A stretch of 64,000 bases of DNA from Cohnella sp. WQ 127256 (GTDB lineage Bacteria; Bacillota; Bacilli; Paenibacillales; Paenibacillaceae): positions 1-64,000 of the forward strand of contig NZ_JAMZCY010000005.1 in the NCBI RefSeq assembly GCF_024519285.1, given 5' to 3'. Below, in pieces: positions 17,846 to 27,606 of the stretch; the first letter of the stretch is position 1; each line of letters opens with the position of its first letter. Made by a program: the position numbers and the translations under genes. The notes under the pieces were generated by a model that was not told the origin of the DNA, made no database searches, and saw only the letters and a program-made list of their open reading frames with translations.

Positions 17846-18730
17846 GTTTTCATGCTTTTTTTTATAAGCGACTGGACTAAGTCCATAATGCTTCTTGAAC
17901 GCTTTGCTGAAATAATAAATGTCGGGGAACCCGGAGCTTTCGGCGACTTCCTTAATGAGCAGAGAAGCGGGATCCTGAAGAAGCATAGCCGCTTTTTCTA
18001 AGCGAATTTGGTTCATTCTCTCAATCAAAGTAATTCCGGTGCGTTGTTTGTAAAGTCTGCAGAGGTGTCCGTAGCTCATATGGAGGGAAGCTGCCAGCTC
18101 AGTCACGTTGAATGATTTGCCTTGATAGTCTTCCAGATATACTTCGATTTTCTTGATGAGTTGATCACGCGGACCAGAAGACTCAACGGATACAAGCTGC
18201 TCAGATTGAGCGATTCGGGTTAATGCTTCAAGCAATCGGATAAGGATGAGCTGAAGGGAAAGATCGGATCGGCCGGATAAGGCTTCCTGAAATAAATGAA
18301 GAAGAATTTCCTTGATTCCGTACTGATCGGCATATCCGCCGGGTTTCCAATGCCGTAGCCCTTCTAGCTCGTCAAAGAACGGATCGTTACCGTCTTGATC
18401 ATCCGGTTGGCGAATCCGCCACCTCAAGCAAATACCTTCATGCGGATTATCGTTCTTATAAATATGGGAGTGGATCATGCCGGGTGGGATGAGGAAGAAG
18501 TCATCCTCATTAATCGTGACCAGTCGGTCGTGAAAGCGAGTTTGCAGTTGTCCCGTAAGCACATAGTTGAATTCAAACCAGGTGTGGGAATGAGGAGGAC
18601 ATTTGCTGGCATTGCCCACTTGTTCAAAAATGATATCGATCCAATCGACGATTGTATCGTTGATTCTGATTTCATTGCATAACCTGTTGAATATTGCAGG
18701 TAGATCAGCTTTCCATCGCGTAATGTCCAC
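17825..18730 (-). CDS. AraC-family regulator
   Basis: Regulator of about 301 residues. An N-terminal cupin-like domain (FEFNYVLTGQLQTRF, LIPPGMIHSHIY) is followed by two AraC helix-turn-helix motifs (ELAASLHMSYGHLCRLYK and the signature YYFSKAFKKHYGLSPVAYKKK). GTG 18730 is preferred because GAGGTG stands 6 bases before it; an ATG at 18751 has no clear binding site. The final residues EGVSKV and the stop come from the adjacent mobile element, so the native C-terminus was probably slightly different. It is divergent from the GH38 gene, which it likely controls. Confidence 0.87.
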   Translation of the reverse strand: MDITRWKADLPAIFNRLCNEIRINDTIVDWIDIIFEQVGNASKCPPHSHTWFEFNYVLTGQLQTRFHDRLVTINEDDFFLIPPGMIHSHIYKNDNPHEGICLRWRIRQPDDQDGNDPFFDELEGLRHWKPGGYADQYGIKEILLHLFQEALSGRSDLSLQLILIRLLEALTRIAQSEQLVSVESSGPRDQLIKKIEVYLEDYQGKSFNVTELAASLHMSYGHLCRLYKQRTGITLIERMNQIRLEKAAMLLQDPASLLIKEVAESSGFPDIYYFSKAFKKHYGLSPVAYKKKHENEGVSKV

Positions 18731-18848
18731 TCTAGTCACCTCGTGCTCCATTTTCTATTCTGTAATCATATCATAATAGAACAAAAAGTCATGCGAATAG
18801 ACAATTTACGGAAGGCGTGTTGAACGTGAAAATGGAGAGGAGAGACTA

Positions 18849-21341
18849 ATGACATACGGGGGATTATCGATGAAAAAGCTATATTTGATCAGCAACGCGC
18901 ATTTGGATCCAGTTTGGCAATGGGAATGGGAGGAGGGTGCCGCCGCGGCTGTATCCACGTTCCGCGCAGCAGCAGATTTCTGCGAGGAGTTCGAGGGGTA
19001 TGTTTTTAATCACAATGAAGTCATTCTCTACAAGTGGGTGGAGGAATACGAGCCGACTTTGTTCAAGAGGATTCAGAGGCTGGTGCAAGAAGGCAAGTGG
19101 CACATTATGGGCGGCTGGTACTTACAGCCGGATTGCAACATGCCCTCGGGCGAATCGTTCGTTCGACAGATCCTGCTAGGGAAAACCTATTTCCGTGAGA
19201 AGTTCGGGGTCGAGCCGACGACGGCGATTAACTTTGATTCGTTCGGCCACACGAAGGGGCTCGTGCAGATCATGCAGCAAGCGGGCTACGATTCTTATAT
19301 ATTCATGCGTCCGGACGGGTTCGATAAGGCTCCTGCCCAAGAATTCGCTTGGATGGGATTCAACGGTAGTGAGATCATCGCTCACCGCATCAATGGGGGC
19401 TATAATACACAGCTTGGGGAAGCCCATCTGAAAATCAAGCAGCTACGGGAGGACATTCCGGACGGAACGATGACGATGGTCTTGTGGGGCGTGGGCAACC
19501 ACGGCGGTGGACCATCCCGCGTGGATCTGAGGCAAATTCGGGACATGATGGAGGATTCGCCAGACTGTGAGATCGTCCACTCGACTCCTGAGCACTATTT
19601 CCGAGAATTGCGGGCAACGAAGAAGCTCCCTAGTTACGATGGAGATTTGAACCCTCGTTTCGTCGGCTGCTACACTTCGATGATCAGAATCAAGCAGAAG
19701 CATCGTCAGTTGGAGAATGAGCTGTATATGACGGAGAAAATGCTATCGGCGGCTGCGTTGCAAGGTAAGCTTGAGTACCCATCGGCAGACCTTCATGAAG
19801 CGGTATGCGATCTGATGATGGCGCAGTTCCATGATATTTTGCCAGGATCGTCCATTCAGCCTGCGGAAGAAGCTGCTATACGGATGATCGACCATGGCTT
19901 AGAGATCGTCTCCCGCTTGAAGGCGAGAGCTTTCTTCGCACATGCTGCTGGAGAGGCCAAAGCTGAGTTGAAGGAATATCCGGTTCTGGTGTACAATCCT
20001 CATCCTTATCCGGTTAGAGGGATTTTCGAATGCGAGTTCATGCTGGAGGATCAGAACTGGAAGGATGAGTTCTCCATGCCAGTTGTTTATCGTGACGGGA
20101 AGAGAATTGCGTGTCAGCCGGAGAAGGAATTGAGCAATCTGACGCTGGACTGGCGTAAGCGGATCGTATTTGAAGCAGAATTGTCTCCTTCCACGATGAA
20201 TCGGTTCGATTGCCGAATTGAAATGCTGGAACGTAAGCCGGAGCCGGGGTTGAAGCTTGTAGACGGGTTTTATCGTTTTGTAACCGATGAAATGAACGTC
20301 CGAGTGAACGCCCAGACAGGGTTGATCGACGAATATTCGGTTGGTGGTGTATCCTACTTGCGGCCAGACGCTTTCTGTCCGATTGTTGTTCAAGATAACG
20401 AGGATCCGTGGCGTATGGATACGAATGCTTTCTCGCCGGATATCGGAAGATTTGCATTAATGAATCCTGGGGCGGGTAGTGACTTCTCCGGGGTTAAGGA
20501 TCGGATGCTCCCTTCCGTGCGGGTCATCGAGGATGGGGACGTTCGGACTGTGGTGGAGTCCGTACTCTCATATGGTAGCTCCACGATCGTGATGACCTAC
20601 AAGCTCCCGAAGAAAGGGACAGAGCTGGAGGTTCAAGTCCGGGTATACTGGAATGAAAAGGACAAGATGCTGAAGCTATCGATTCCGACGGATTTAAAGG
20701 ACGGCGTATACGTGGGGCAAACGGCATTCGGAACTCATGAGCTACCGAGTAATGGTGACGAGGCGGTCGCGCAGAAATGGGTAGCCGTGCAATCGGAAGA
20801 GAAGGGTCAGGCGATTACCTGCATCAATAACGGCCTCTACGGATCCGATTATCGGGATGGAGAGATTCGTTTAACACTTCTACGGAGCCCCGGTTATTGC
20901 GCCCATCCCATTTACGATCGTCCGTTGGTTATGCAGGACAGGTTTTCCCCAAGAATTGATCAGGGGGAACGCCAATATACGTTTTGGCTAAACGCGGGAC
21001 CGCTCGAACAAAGACGAGCAGTCGTCGATCGCGAGGCGGATGCGTATAACGAAAGACCGTACGCGTTATCCTTCTTCCCCTCGGGAGATGGGGAGGAACA
21101 GGAATCCTTCATCTGTCTAGAGGAAGGTACCGTACAGCTTAGCGCGTTTAAGAAGGAAGAGCGCGGCGATGGCTATATTCTCAGATTGTTTGAACCAACC
21201 GGTCAAGAGCAGATGACCTATATCACCATCCCTTCCATGAGCATTCGCCAGGAGGTTCGGTTGAGCGGCTTCGAGATTCGTACATTCAGATTGGATGGTA
21301 AGAACGGCGTTCTCTCAAACATCGGGCTATGCGAAAAGTGA
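18849..21341 (+). CDS. Alpha-mannosidase, glycoside hydrolase family 38
   Basis: Cytoplasmic exo-alpha-mannosidase of 830 residues. The N-terminal catalytic domain begins with the zinc-ligand motif NAHLDPVWQWEWEEG, followed by YVFNHNEVILYKWVEEYEP and the probable nucleophile region NFDSFGHTKGL; a middle helical domain and C-terminal beta domains follow, as in other GH38 enzymes. GGAGAGGAGAG precedes the ATG at 18849; ATG 18870 also has a G-rich site. It stands alone between two divergent AraC genes. Expected substrates are mannose-terminated oligosaccharides, in line with N-glycan or mannan breakdown. Confidence 0.92.
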   Translation: MTYGGLSMKKLYLISNAHLDPVWQWEWEEGAAAAVSTFRAAADFCEEFEGYVFNHNEVILYKWVEEYEPTLFKRIQRLVQEGKWHIMGGWYLQPDCNMPSGESFVRQILLGKTYFREKFGVEPTTAINFDSFGHTKGLVQIMQQAGYDSYIFMRPDGFDKAPAQEFAWMGFNGSEIIAHRINGGYNTQLGEAHLKIKQLREDIPDGTMTMVLWGVGNHGGGPSRVDLRQIRDMMEDSPDCEIVHSTPEHYFRELRATKKLPSYDGDLNPRFVGCYTSMIRIKQKHRQLENELYMTEKMLSAAALQGKLEYPSADLHEAVCDLMMAQFHDILPGSSIQPAEEAAIRMIDHGLEIVSRLKARAFFAHAAGEAKAELKEYPVLVYNPHPYPVRGIFECEFMLEDQNWKDEFSMPVVYRDGKRIACQPEKELSNLTLDWRKRIVFEAELSPSTMNRFDCRIEMLERKPEPGLKLVDGFYRFVTDEMNVRVNAQTGLIDEYSVGGVSYLRPDAFCPIVVQDNEDPWRMDTNAFSPDIGRFALMNPGAGSDFSGVKDRMLPSVRVIEDGDVRTVVESVLSYGSSTIVMTYKLPKKGTELEVQVRVYWNEKDKMLKLSIPTDLKDGVYVGQTAFGTHELPSNGDEAVAQKWVAVQSEEKGQAITCINNGLYGSDYRDGEIRLTLLRSPGYCAHPIYDRPLVMQDRFSPRIDQGERQYTFWLNAGPLEQRRAVVDREADAYNERPYALSFFPSGDGEEQESFICLEEGTVQLSAFKKEERGDGYILRLFEPTGQEQMTYITIPSMSIRQEVRLSGFEIRTFRLDGKNGVLSNIGLCEK

Positions 21342-21393
21342 GCCAGAAAACATGGAATAAAGGGTAGCGTGATGCTGCACTTTAATCTAGTTA

Positions 21394-22257
21394 TTAGTTG
21401 CTCTGTTTGATCTTGTTCCGATACTCCCGCGGGGTCGTTCCCGTCTTCTTGCGGAATAACTCATGGAAAAACTTGAGATCGCGGTAACCCGCCATCGCAG
21501 CGATGTCCTTAACGGACATCGCTGTTTGCTGTAGTAGCTCGCAGCTTTTTTTCACGCGAAGATTCTGTATGTACTCCGTGTATGATTGACCCGTTGCTTG
21601 TTTGAACATTCGCTGCATGTAGCTTACGCTTACTGGAATAAGTGCGGAAATCTCCACTAGCGTGATGGATTGACCGTAATTTTGCTCGATATATTCAAAT
21701 ACTTTTCCAAGCTGTGAGATCGCTGGGGCGGACTTTTCTTGGGATAATTCTAGTCGATATAAGCATACGAGTAGCTCTGTTAATCGTGCGTAGAGGATGG
21801 CCTCGTATCCGGGTTGTCCGGTTTGATATTCGCGATAGAGCATCTCCATGCAAGTTTTTGCTTCATTAAAGGAGTCTTTGAATCGGCGGTACGAACGGTT
21901 GTCACCGGATAGGAGATTTAAAATCGAGTGCGGGAAAGGGTACGCGCGCATAAGCCTGTCCGGAACTGAAGAGTCAAACAGACAATTGTACACGATCAGC
22001 TCATCCTTGGACGCCTCGGAAGCTGGACGATAGACGTGTCGTGTACCAATCGGAATAATAAAGAGATCACCTTTCTCGACGAATATCCGTTCATCTCCGA
22101 TATAGTGGAATCCTTTGCCCTCGGCTACATATTGAATTTCTAGAAAGTCGTGAATATGAATAGGTAAGGTGAAAAACTCGCGTTCCCTTCTGACACAGAT
22201 CGGGAAATCGGGGCTCCAGAACGCTTTTCCTTCTAAAGTAAAGGGGCTTGATTGCAT
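21394..22257 (-). CDS. AraC-family regulator
   Basis: Regulator of about 287 residues. The N-terminal cupin domain has HDFLEIQYVAEGKGFHYIG and a metal-site-like IGTRHVY. The C-terminus has AraC helix-turn-helix motifs, including MAGYRDLKFFHELFRKK and TTPREYR. The gene starts just before the divergent GH78 gene and likely regulates it. Two close ATGs compete: AAGGG is spaced correctly for 22257 but is too close for 22266. It is related to the AraC protein at 33067-33927. Confidence 0.87.
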   Translation of the reverse strand: MQSSPFTLEGKAFWSPDFPICVRREREFFTLPIHIHDFLEIQYVAEGKGFHYIGDERIFVEKGDLFIIPIGTRHVYRPASEASKDELIVYNCLFDSSVPDRLMRAYPFPHSILNLLSGDNRSYRRFKDSFNEAKTCMEMLYREYQTGQPGYEAILYARLTELLVCLYRLELSQEKSAPAISQLGKVFEYIEQNYGQSITLVEISALIPVSVSYMQRMFKQATGQSYTEYIQNLRVKKSCELLQQTAMSVKDIAAMAGYRDLKFFHELFRKKTGTTPREYRNKIKQSN

Positions 22258-22375
22258 TTGGCTCATTCCCTTGAAGTAGGATGTGATTGCCCTATTAATA
22301 ACATATAATCCCCCCTGTTATCAACAAAAATCGTTGTGTTATGCTTTGGGAAAATGGGATAAGGGGTTGGCAAGT

Positions 22376-24610
22376 ATGAACTGGACAGCGGATTGGATAT
22401 GGCGATCACAGCGGATTAGGATCAATGATTTTGCTTACTTCCGTAAAGAGTTTGCGGTTCGAGCTTCGGTTATATCAGCGGAATTACTCATGTCCGCGCA
22501 TCATTCGGCACAAGTCTATGTGAATGGAACAAAGGTAGGCGGCTATGGATCGCCTGCGCCAACGAACCCATGGAAGCGGAAGTATTATTTAACCTATGAT
22601 ATACGCGAACAATTACAAGCGGGTCAAAATTGCTTGACGGCGGATGCTCATTACCTTGGGGGTAGCGGACAAAATTATGTGAATGGGGTGCCGGGCTTCC
22701 GTCTTGAGCTGCGACTTGTTTACGAGGACGGAACTAAGCAGGTCATTAAAACAGACCGTACTTGGGAAACGCTGAAGGATATGCCGCATAAGGTGGGAAC
22801 TCCTTATCAGCAATGGCGGAGAGTATCAGCAATAGAAGATTATGATGCAAGGAAATGGGATGGGAAGTGGCGCTATGTCGGATGGAACAATGAGAGTAGC
22901 ACCATCAAAGCCAAAAAGGCGAAGATCGGACGTGACGAATGGGCAATGGTGGCGCAGAAGATTCCGGAAGGTGCCATCGAAGAAGAGATCTTGTTAACAG
23001 CATTAGAATACCGCGCTGAAGAAGGGGATTTAACCAATCCACAAATATTCGACGTAGGAAGAATCGTATCCGGCTGGCCTAAGTTTACTCTGAAAGGAAT
23101 CAATGGGGTAACGATACGTCTCCGATATTCGGAGGATTTGGACGAGAATGGCCGGGTTAAGCATAATGTCACTAATGAGCATTCTGAACATTACTTCGAT
23201 CAATATACGATGCGGGGAGACGAGAGGGAGACGTGGCAGCCGGACTTTTCTTATAAGGCCTTCCGCTATGTCGAGGTCACTGGATATCCTCTGCCTATCG
23301 AGGCTAGCGGTGATCTTACCGTATGTCTAGCATACACTGGGATGCATTACGCTGGCAGCTTTAACTGTGCGGATGAGCATCTGAATGCTTTGTACGAAGC
23401 CTGCATTCGAACGCAGAAAAACAATACACTAGGTCAAACCGTGGATTGCCCCCACCGTGAGCAAGCACAATATACAGCAGATACGGATCTGCAAGCTGAG
23501 GCACTTCTATATAACTTCGATGCGCTAAGCGTCATAGAGAAGACACTAAGTGATTTCGAGGATGCGCAGCTGGAGGATGGAACGTTTCCTTTCGTAGCGC
23601 CTATTAATTATGAGCATCCAGATTTTAATTTGCAGATTCCTGAATGGGACCTCCATTATGCTACGCTCCTATGGAAGCTCTATGAGGCCTCGGGCGATGT
23701 GAAGGTATTAGACACGAATTATGGTACAATGCGCCGAATGACGGATTATTTCATTGGGATATTAGATAAAGATACGGGGCTTGTTCCTCTTGATAAAGGT
23801 TGGCATATTAGCGATTGGCCTTACCCTTCCGTGGAGCATAAGGGACAGTTTCTAACGGTTCAGCAGATCAAGCTTGTTCAAGCGTTACAGATCGTTAGTA
23901 AGGCTGCAAGCTTGATCGGCAAGACTGAGGATCGGGTAGTGTATCAGGGCTATTCCGAACGGTTAAGTGATAGTATTATTGAGCAGCTCTACGATAGGGA
24001 ATCAAAGAGATTCCGCGACAGCTCGGAATCAGAGCAAACGCATCAAGGGGTAACGGTAATTGCTCTATACGCGAATCTTGTTCCGGAAGCGGATCGCGAG
24101 GCAGCGATTTCCTTCGTAGCAGAGAAGGAATTCGAGTGTCGTACCGTCCTTACTCTCCCGCTGCTACGTGTACTGTTCGAGAATGGATGCGAAGCTCAGG
24201 CCTTTGAGCTGCTAAGTCGTAAGGAATATCCTGGATGGGGATATATGATTGCCCAAGGTGCTAAGACAATGTGGGAAGGCTGGGAAGACATGGAGAGCCA
24301 CTCCCACGCGTGGAACGGTTACCCTGCGAGAATGCTCCAAGAATATGTCGTTGGAATCCAATCAGAAGCGCCAGGATTCGCGAAGGTCGTCATCCGTCCT
24401 TATATGCCGAAGGATTTATCGTTCGCAGAAGCCGAAGTGTGGACTCCGCATGGGACGTTGTATGCGGGCTGGGAAAGGCTGCAAGAAAAAACGATCGTAC
24501 GGGCACGAATTCCTGAAGGTGTGGAAGCCAGTCTGAAGGTTAAACTTGTGGATGGCATGACTGAAATGAATTTGCAAACCGGTGACAATGAATTGACGAT
24601 CGAGCAATAA
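22376..24610 (+). CDS. Alpha-L-rhamnosidase, glycoside hydrolase family 78
   Basis: Predicted rhamnosidase of 744 residues with no signal peptide, thus cytoplasmic. N-terminal beta-sandwich domains (WTADWIWRSQ at the start, then SAHHSAQVYVNGTKVGGYGS) precede the (alpha/alpha)6 barrel with the GH78 hallmarks GQTVDCPHREQAQYTAD and MWEGWEDMESHSHAWN, which carry the acidic catalytic residues. The ATG at 22376 has AAGGGG upstream; an in-frame ATG 31 codons earlier lies in the promoter region. Divergent from an AraC gene. It likely releases terminal rhamnose from imported oligosaccharides. Confidence 0.88.
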   Translation: MNWTADWIWRSQRIRINDFAYFRKEFAVRASVISAELLMSAHHSAQVYVNGTKVGGYGSPAPTNPWKRKYYLTYDIREQLQAGQNCLTADAHYLGGSGQNYVNGVPGFRLELRLVYEDGTKQVIKTDRTWETLKDMPHKVGTPYQQWRRVSAIEDYDARKWDGKWRYVGWNNESSTIKAKKAKIGRDEWAMVAQKIPEGAIEEEILLTALEYRAEEGDLTNPQIFDVGRIVSGWPKFTLKGINGVTIRLRYSEDLDENGRVKHNVTNEHSEHYFDQYTMRGDERETWQPDFSYKAFRYVEVTGYPLPIEASGDLTVCLAYTGMHYAGSFNCADEHLNALYEACIRTQKNNTLGQTVDCPHREQAQYTADTDLQAEALLYNFDALSVIEKTLSDFEDAQLEDGTFPFVAPINYEHPDFNLQIPEWDLHYATLLWKLYEASGDVKVLDTNYGTMRRMTDYFIGILDKDTGLVPLDKGWHISDWPYPSVEHKGQFLTVQQIKLVQALQIVSKAASLIGKTEDRVVYQGYSERLSDSIIEQLYDRESKRFRDSSESEQTHQGVTVIALYANLVPEADREAAISFVAEKEFECRTVLTLPLLRVLFENGCEAQAFELLSRKEYPGWGYMIAQGAKTMWEGWEDMESHSHAWNGYPARMLQEYVVGIQSEAPGFAKVVIRPYMPKDLSFAEAEVWTPHGTLYAGWERLQEKTIVRARIPEGVEASLKVKLVDGMTEMNLQTGDNELTIEQ

Positions 24611-24667
24611 CTGAGATAATAGGAGACATGGGAAGCTAAGCTTATTTCCAGAGGAGCTAGAGTCTTG

Positions 24668-25132
24668 ATGAATCCATTATTAAATGAAAAGAAGCAAGAT
24701 GGGCACGCCCAATTACTGATCGATAGCTATCATCGAGTAACCGGTCGAACTTTGCTACAATTCGAAAGCGATAAGGATAAGGCTGCGGATGCCCTGTTCC
24801 ATGCTCCGTTCGTGTTATTGTCTCATGGGATTGAGGATGACCCTGTATTGAATTACGGGAATGAGGCTGCTTTGCAGCTATGGGAAATGACATGGGATGA
24901 ATTTACCCGAACTCCGTCGCGTTTAACAGCAGAGCCGATGGAGCGATCCCAGAGGGACATGTTGTTGGCGGATGCCAAAAACCAAGGGTTCTCCGATGGG
25001 TATTACGGCGTTCGGATCTCGAAAAGTGGGAAAAGGTTTGAGATTCGAAATGTACTTCTTTGGAACGTAGTGGATGAGATGGGAACGTATCGAGGTCAAG
25101 CTGCTGTATTCATAGATTGGCAGCTCGTCTAA
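24668..25132 (+). CDS. MEKHLA domain protein
   Basis: Small soluble protein of 154 residues that matches the PAS-related MEKHLA domain family: LIDSYHRVTGRTLL, FHAPFVLLSHG, DPVLNYGNEAALQLWEM and FTRTPSRLTAEP are in the expected order. The domain is thought to be a light or redox sensor of the PAS fold, but stand-alone members have no known function. GAGGAG precedes the ATG. It lies 57 bases after the rhamnosidase and before a strong terminator. Confidence 0.8.
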   Translation: MNPLLNEKKQDGHAQLLIDSYHRVTGRTLLQFESDKDKAADALFHAPFVLLSHGIEDDPVLNYGNEAALQLWEMTWDEFTRTPSRLTAEPMERSQRDMLLADAKNQGFSDGYYGVRISKSGKRFEIRNVLLWNVVDEMGTYRGQAAVFIDWQLV

Positions 25133-25148
25133 AACGACATAATAAGCG

Positions 25149-25187
25149 AAAACCCGGAAGAGGATAGGGTTCCCTCTGTCCGGGTTT
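25149..25187. terminator. Bidirectional terminator
   Basis: Hairpin AAACCCGG / CCGGGTTT with an inner AGAGG/CCTCT stem. It lies between the convergent MEKHLA and NlpC/P60 genes and would work in both directions. Confidence 0.8.
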
Positions 25188-25197
25188 ATTGTTATTT

Positions 25198-25839
25198 CTA
25201 AAGGACACTCCCCCCGAAGAGGAAGCGATGCTCCCACTGCGTGTTGGTGAACTCTCCGACATGAACTCCGCCACTGGCATTAGAGTAGGTGTGAAGAATT
25301 TTGCCGTCACCCAGGTAGATACCTACATGTGTAATGCGTGCTGTTGATTTATCGATGTCTTTGTAACTTGCGGCACTAGAGCCTTTGTACGACATGAAGA
25401 ACATGAGATCTCCACGCTTCAAGTTTTTCCAGTCTGTTTCGGCAGTGCCGTTGTTTTTAACAAAAGCTCCTTGCTGACGTGAGTCAGCTGGGAGAGCGGT
25501 GCCGATTGCTTCTTTGAATATCCATCGAACAAAATCCGAGCAGTCGAAAGTCGTCGAAGTCGAGCGACTAGAACCGAACTCATAAGGAATACCTGTATAT
25601 TTCATGCCGTCAGCGATGACTTTCTCGATCGCGTCGGAAGCTTGGTCATCAAGGGTTGTTTGTTGTGTTTCTTCATTAGAGTTTACATTATCGTCTCCGA
25701 CTTTGTTCTGATCTATGCTTTGCGTAGACGATTTAGCTTTGGTCGGGGCCACCTTAGAAGCAGCCGAAACTGCTGGAACGGAACTGAATCCACTGATTAA
25801 CATTACGGCTGCGAATAATCCCATCACGTGTTTTTTCAA
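25198..25839 (-). CDS. NlpC/P60 family cell-wall hydrolase
   Basis: Secreted peptidoglycan peptidase of 213 residues. A signal peptide (MKKHVMGLFAAVMLISGF to AVSAAS) precedes a Ser/Thr-rich linker and the NlpC/P60 papain-like domain. The catalytic cysteine lies in FDCSDFVRW and the histidine in ITHVGIYLGDGKILH. The domain normally cleaves D-gamma-glutamyl-meso-diaminopimelate bonds. AACGGAGGTG lies upstream of the start. It is divergent from the lia/psp operon. I looked for a c-di-AMP (ydaO) riboswitch, common before such genes, and saw none. Confidence 0.88.
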   Translation of the reverse strand: MKKHVMGLFAAVMLISGFSSVPAVSAASKVAPTKAKSSTQSIDQNKVGDDNVNSNEETQQTTLDDQASDAIEKVIADGMKYTGIPYEFGSSRSTSTTFDCSDFVRWIFKEAIGTALPADSRQQGAFVKNNGTAETDWKNLKRGDLMFFMSYKGSSAASYKDIDKSTARITHVGIYLGDGKILHTYSNASGGVHVGEFTNTQWEHRFLFGGSVL

Positions 25840-26077
25840 GCTGCAACACCTCCGTTTAATGTGTAACTATACGCTAACATAGGAGGAGTGAGGGGAAAAC
25901 CCACAATTGTTGCCATCGGGTTAGAACCCTTGGTCTGAGTAGGAAAGGTCGGAGGACTGTATATATCCTCGACTACAGTCTAGGAATAAAAACATACGCG
26001 AGTCCGTTATGCAATGCAGCGGAGAGGTTTACAATAAGGACATAAGATAAACGAGTCACAGAAAAGAGGTGAAGCAA

Positions 26078-26377
26078 ATGCGAAGCGGAAATGGGCTGGC
26101 AATACTGCTTATCGGTTTCGGAGGTTTAATCATTTTCAGTAAATTGGGCTTCGGACTTGGATGGTTGTTTGGACTTCTAATTCCGATTCTGATTATTCTA
26201 CTCGGTGTTATGGCTTGGAATAGTGGAAATCGACTACTCGGCGGTGTTGTAGCGGTGGTTGGTGGATTCATTCTTCTAGGCAAGCTGTCCTTCTTGTTCG
26301 TATGGGTGGCGGCTATTGCACTGATCGTATTCGGGATTTCGATGCTTGGCCGTAATAATCGTAGCACTAGAATGTAG
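26078..26377 (+). CDS. LiaI/LiaF-type small membrane protein
   Basis: Membrane protein of 99 residues made almost only of four hydrophobic segments (for example AILLIGFGGLIIFS and GLLIPILIILLGVMAW), like the LiaF N-terminal transmembrane region or LiaI. AGAGGTG stands 6 bases before the ATG at 26078; a GTG at 26069 is part of the binding site. It is the first gene of the lia/psp operon. In Bacillus subtilis LiaI anchors LiaH (a PspA homologue) at the membrane; a similar role is inferred here. Confidence 0.75.
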   Translation: MRSGNGLAILLIGFGGLIIFSKLGFGLGWLFGLLIPILIILLGVMAWNSGNRLLGGVVAVVGGFILLGKLSFLFVWVAAIALIVFGISMLGRNNRSTRM

Positions 26378-26419
26378 CCTAAATATACTTAGCCGTAGGG
26401 AACAAGGAGGGATACAAGA

Positions 26420-27085
26420 ATGAGCGTGATGAAGAGAGTTCGCGATATGACGGTAGCTTCACTGAATGATCGTCTTGAGAAAGCAGAGGATCCCGTCCGC
26501 GTTATCGATCAGTTCCTATGGTCGACCCATCAAGAGATTACGCAGAGTGAAGGGCTTCAACGTCAATATGCTGCTCATACGGACAGCTTGCACCGGCAAT
26601 GGGTCGATGCCGAGCAATGGATGGTGAAGCGGGAGCAACAAGCTTTAACGGCGCTGAAGGCAGGGGAAGAGAATGTTGCGAAGCTAGCCCTGCAAGACAA
26701 GGTAATCCATGAGGAACGGTCGGAACGCTATCGTCAATTGTATGAACAGAGCAAGAGTGAGCTGACCGATCTGGAGCAACTGTTGCAAGAGCTTCGCAAC
26801 GAGTATCGAGCCGTGTACGACCGTCGTCAGTTTTATGTGGCTCGAATGGAGTCCCTTCGCCTTCAACAGAGATTAAATGCTCGTTATACGCCTGGAAATT
26901 CGGATACTTCACAGATGTTCCGTAAAATCGATGATCATCTGAGCGATATTGAGCTAGAAACTCGTAGCTTAAGAGATCTTCGCCGAATGGGGCAAGAGTC
27001 ATTGATTCAAGCAGGAGAAGTTGTTAAAAATACGATTGAAAGAGAATTAGAGCAGTTAAAACGTAAGCTGCAACAAGGAGGTTAG
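26420..27085 (+). CDS. PspA/IM30 family protein (LiaH-like), copy 1
   Basis: Coiled-coil membrane-stress protein of 221 residues, usual length for PspA/LiaH. The N-terminal helix MKRVRDMTVASLNDRLEKAE fits the family membrane-binding start, followed by long heptad-rich helices. AAGGAGGG precedes the ATG. It shares the family plan with a second copy at 27607-28299 but is clearly divergent in sequence. Expected to assemble into large rings on stressed membranes. Confidence 0.87.
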   Translation: MSVMKRVRDMTVASLNDRLEKAEDPVRVIDQFLWSTHQEITQSEGLQRQYAAHTDSLHRQWVDAEQWMVKREQQALTALKAGEENVAKLALQDKVIHEERSERYRQLYEQSKSELTDLEQLLQELRNEYRAVYDRRQFYVARMESLRLQQRLNARYTPGNSDTSQMFRKIDDHLSDIELETRSLRDLRRMGQESLIQAGEVVKNTIERELEQLKRKLQQGG

Positions 27086-27089
27086 AGAA

Positions 27090-27602
27090 ATGCGCAAATT
27101 ATATCGTTCAACGCGAGATCGCAAATTGTTCGGAGTGTGTGGGGGGCTGGCAGATTACTTTGGAGTAGATGCGACATTACTCCGTATCCTACTTATCGTC
27201 GTAGCTGTATTCTCTGCGGGCTCAGTGGTCATCGTCTACATTATTGCCGGATTTGTAATCCCACGAGAGCCGAATTATGGCGGCGACTTCGGAGCCAATC
27301 CATTCGATCAAGGATGGAGAGGACAAGAGCAATCTAATCATGGTTACGGCAACCAAGGCTGGAACCCTGGAGCTAATTACTCGGGACAAGGACCGGGAAC
27401 AGGACCAAGCACAGGTGGAGGGTATTCATCCGCTAGTGCTACTCGCCCAGGACCTTCCGTAACAACTCCGCCCACATCTAGCCGTTCCTCGCAGGGTATT
27501 GATGCGATGATGGAAGATATAGAAAAGAAGTCAATGCAAAGAGAAATTGAAGAACTGAAAGCCAGGATTTCAAAATTTGAGAAGCAATCGAAAGGAGAAT
27601 AA
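27090..27602 (+). CDS. PspC domain protein
   Basis: Membrane protein of 170 residues. The PspC domain fills residues 2-58 ([21 protein letters not shown], then a hydrophobic helix [20 protein letters not shown]). A long Gly/Asn/Pro-rich linker follows (about 65-130) and a short coiled coil ends the protein. GGAGG lies 7 bases before the ATG and only 4 bases separate it from the first pspA stop. Likely a membrane partner for one of the two PspA proteins flanking it. Confidence 0.85.
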   Translation: MRKLYRSTRDRKLFGVCGGLADYFGVDATLLRILLIVVAVFSAGSVVIVYIIAGFVIPREPNYGGDFGANPFDQGWRGQEQSNHGYGNQGWNPGANYSGQGPGTGPSTGGGYSSASATRPGPSVTTPPTSSRSSQGIDAMMEDIEKKSMQREIEELKARISKFEKQSKGE

Positions 27603-27606
27603 CACA

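Noticed and set aside
25923..25975. LiaR-type operator in the lia/psp promoter region (GGTC-GGAG-GACT)
   Set aside because: The repeat arms are short and I cannot match them with confidence to a known LiaR box, so it was not listed as a feature.
25840..26060. Possible c-di-AMP (ydaO) riboswitch before the NlpC/P60 gene
   Set aside because: The conserved riboswitch core could not be found on the minus strand between the two divergent genes.
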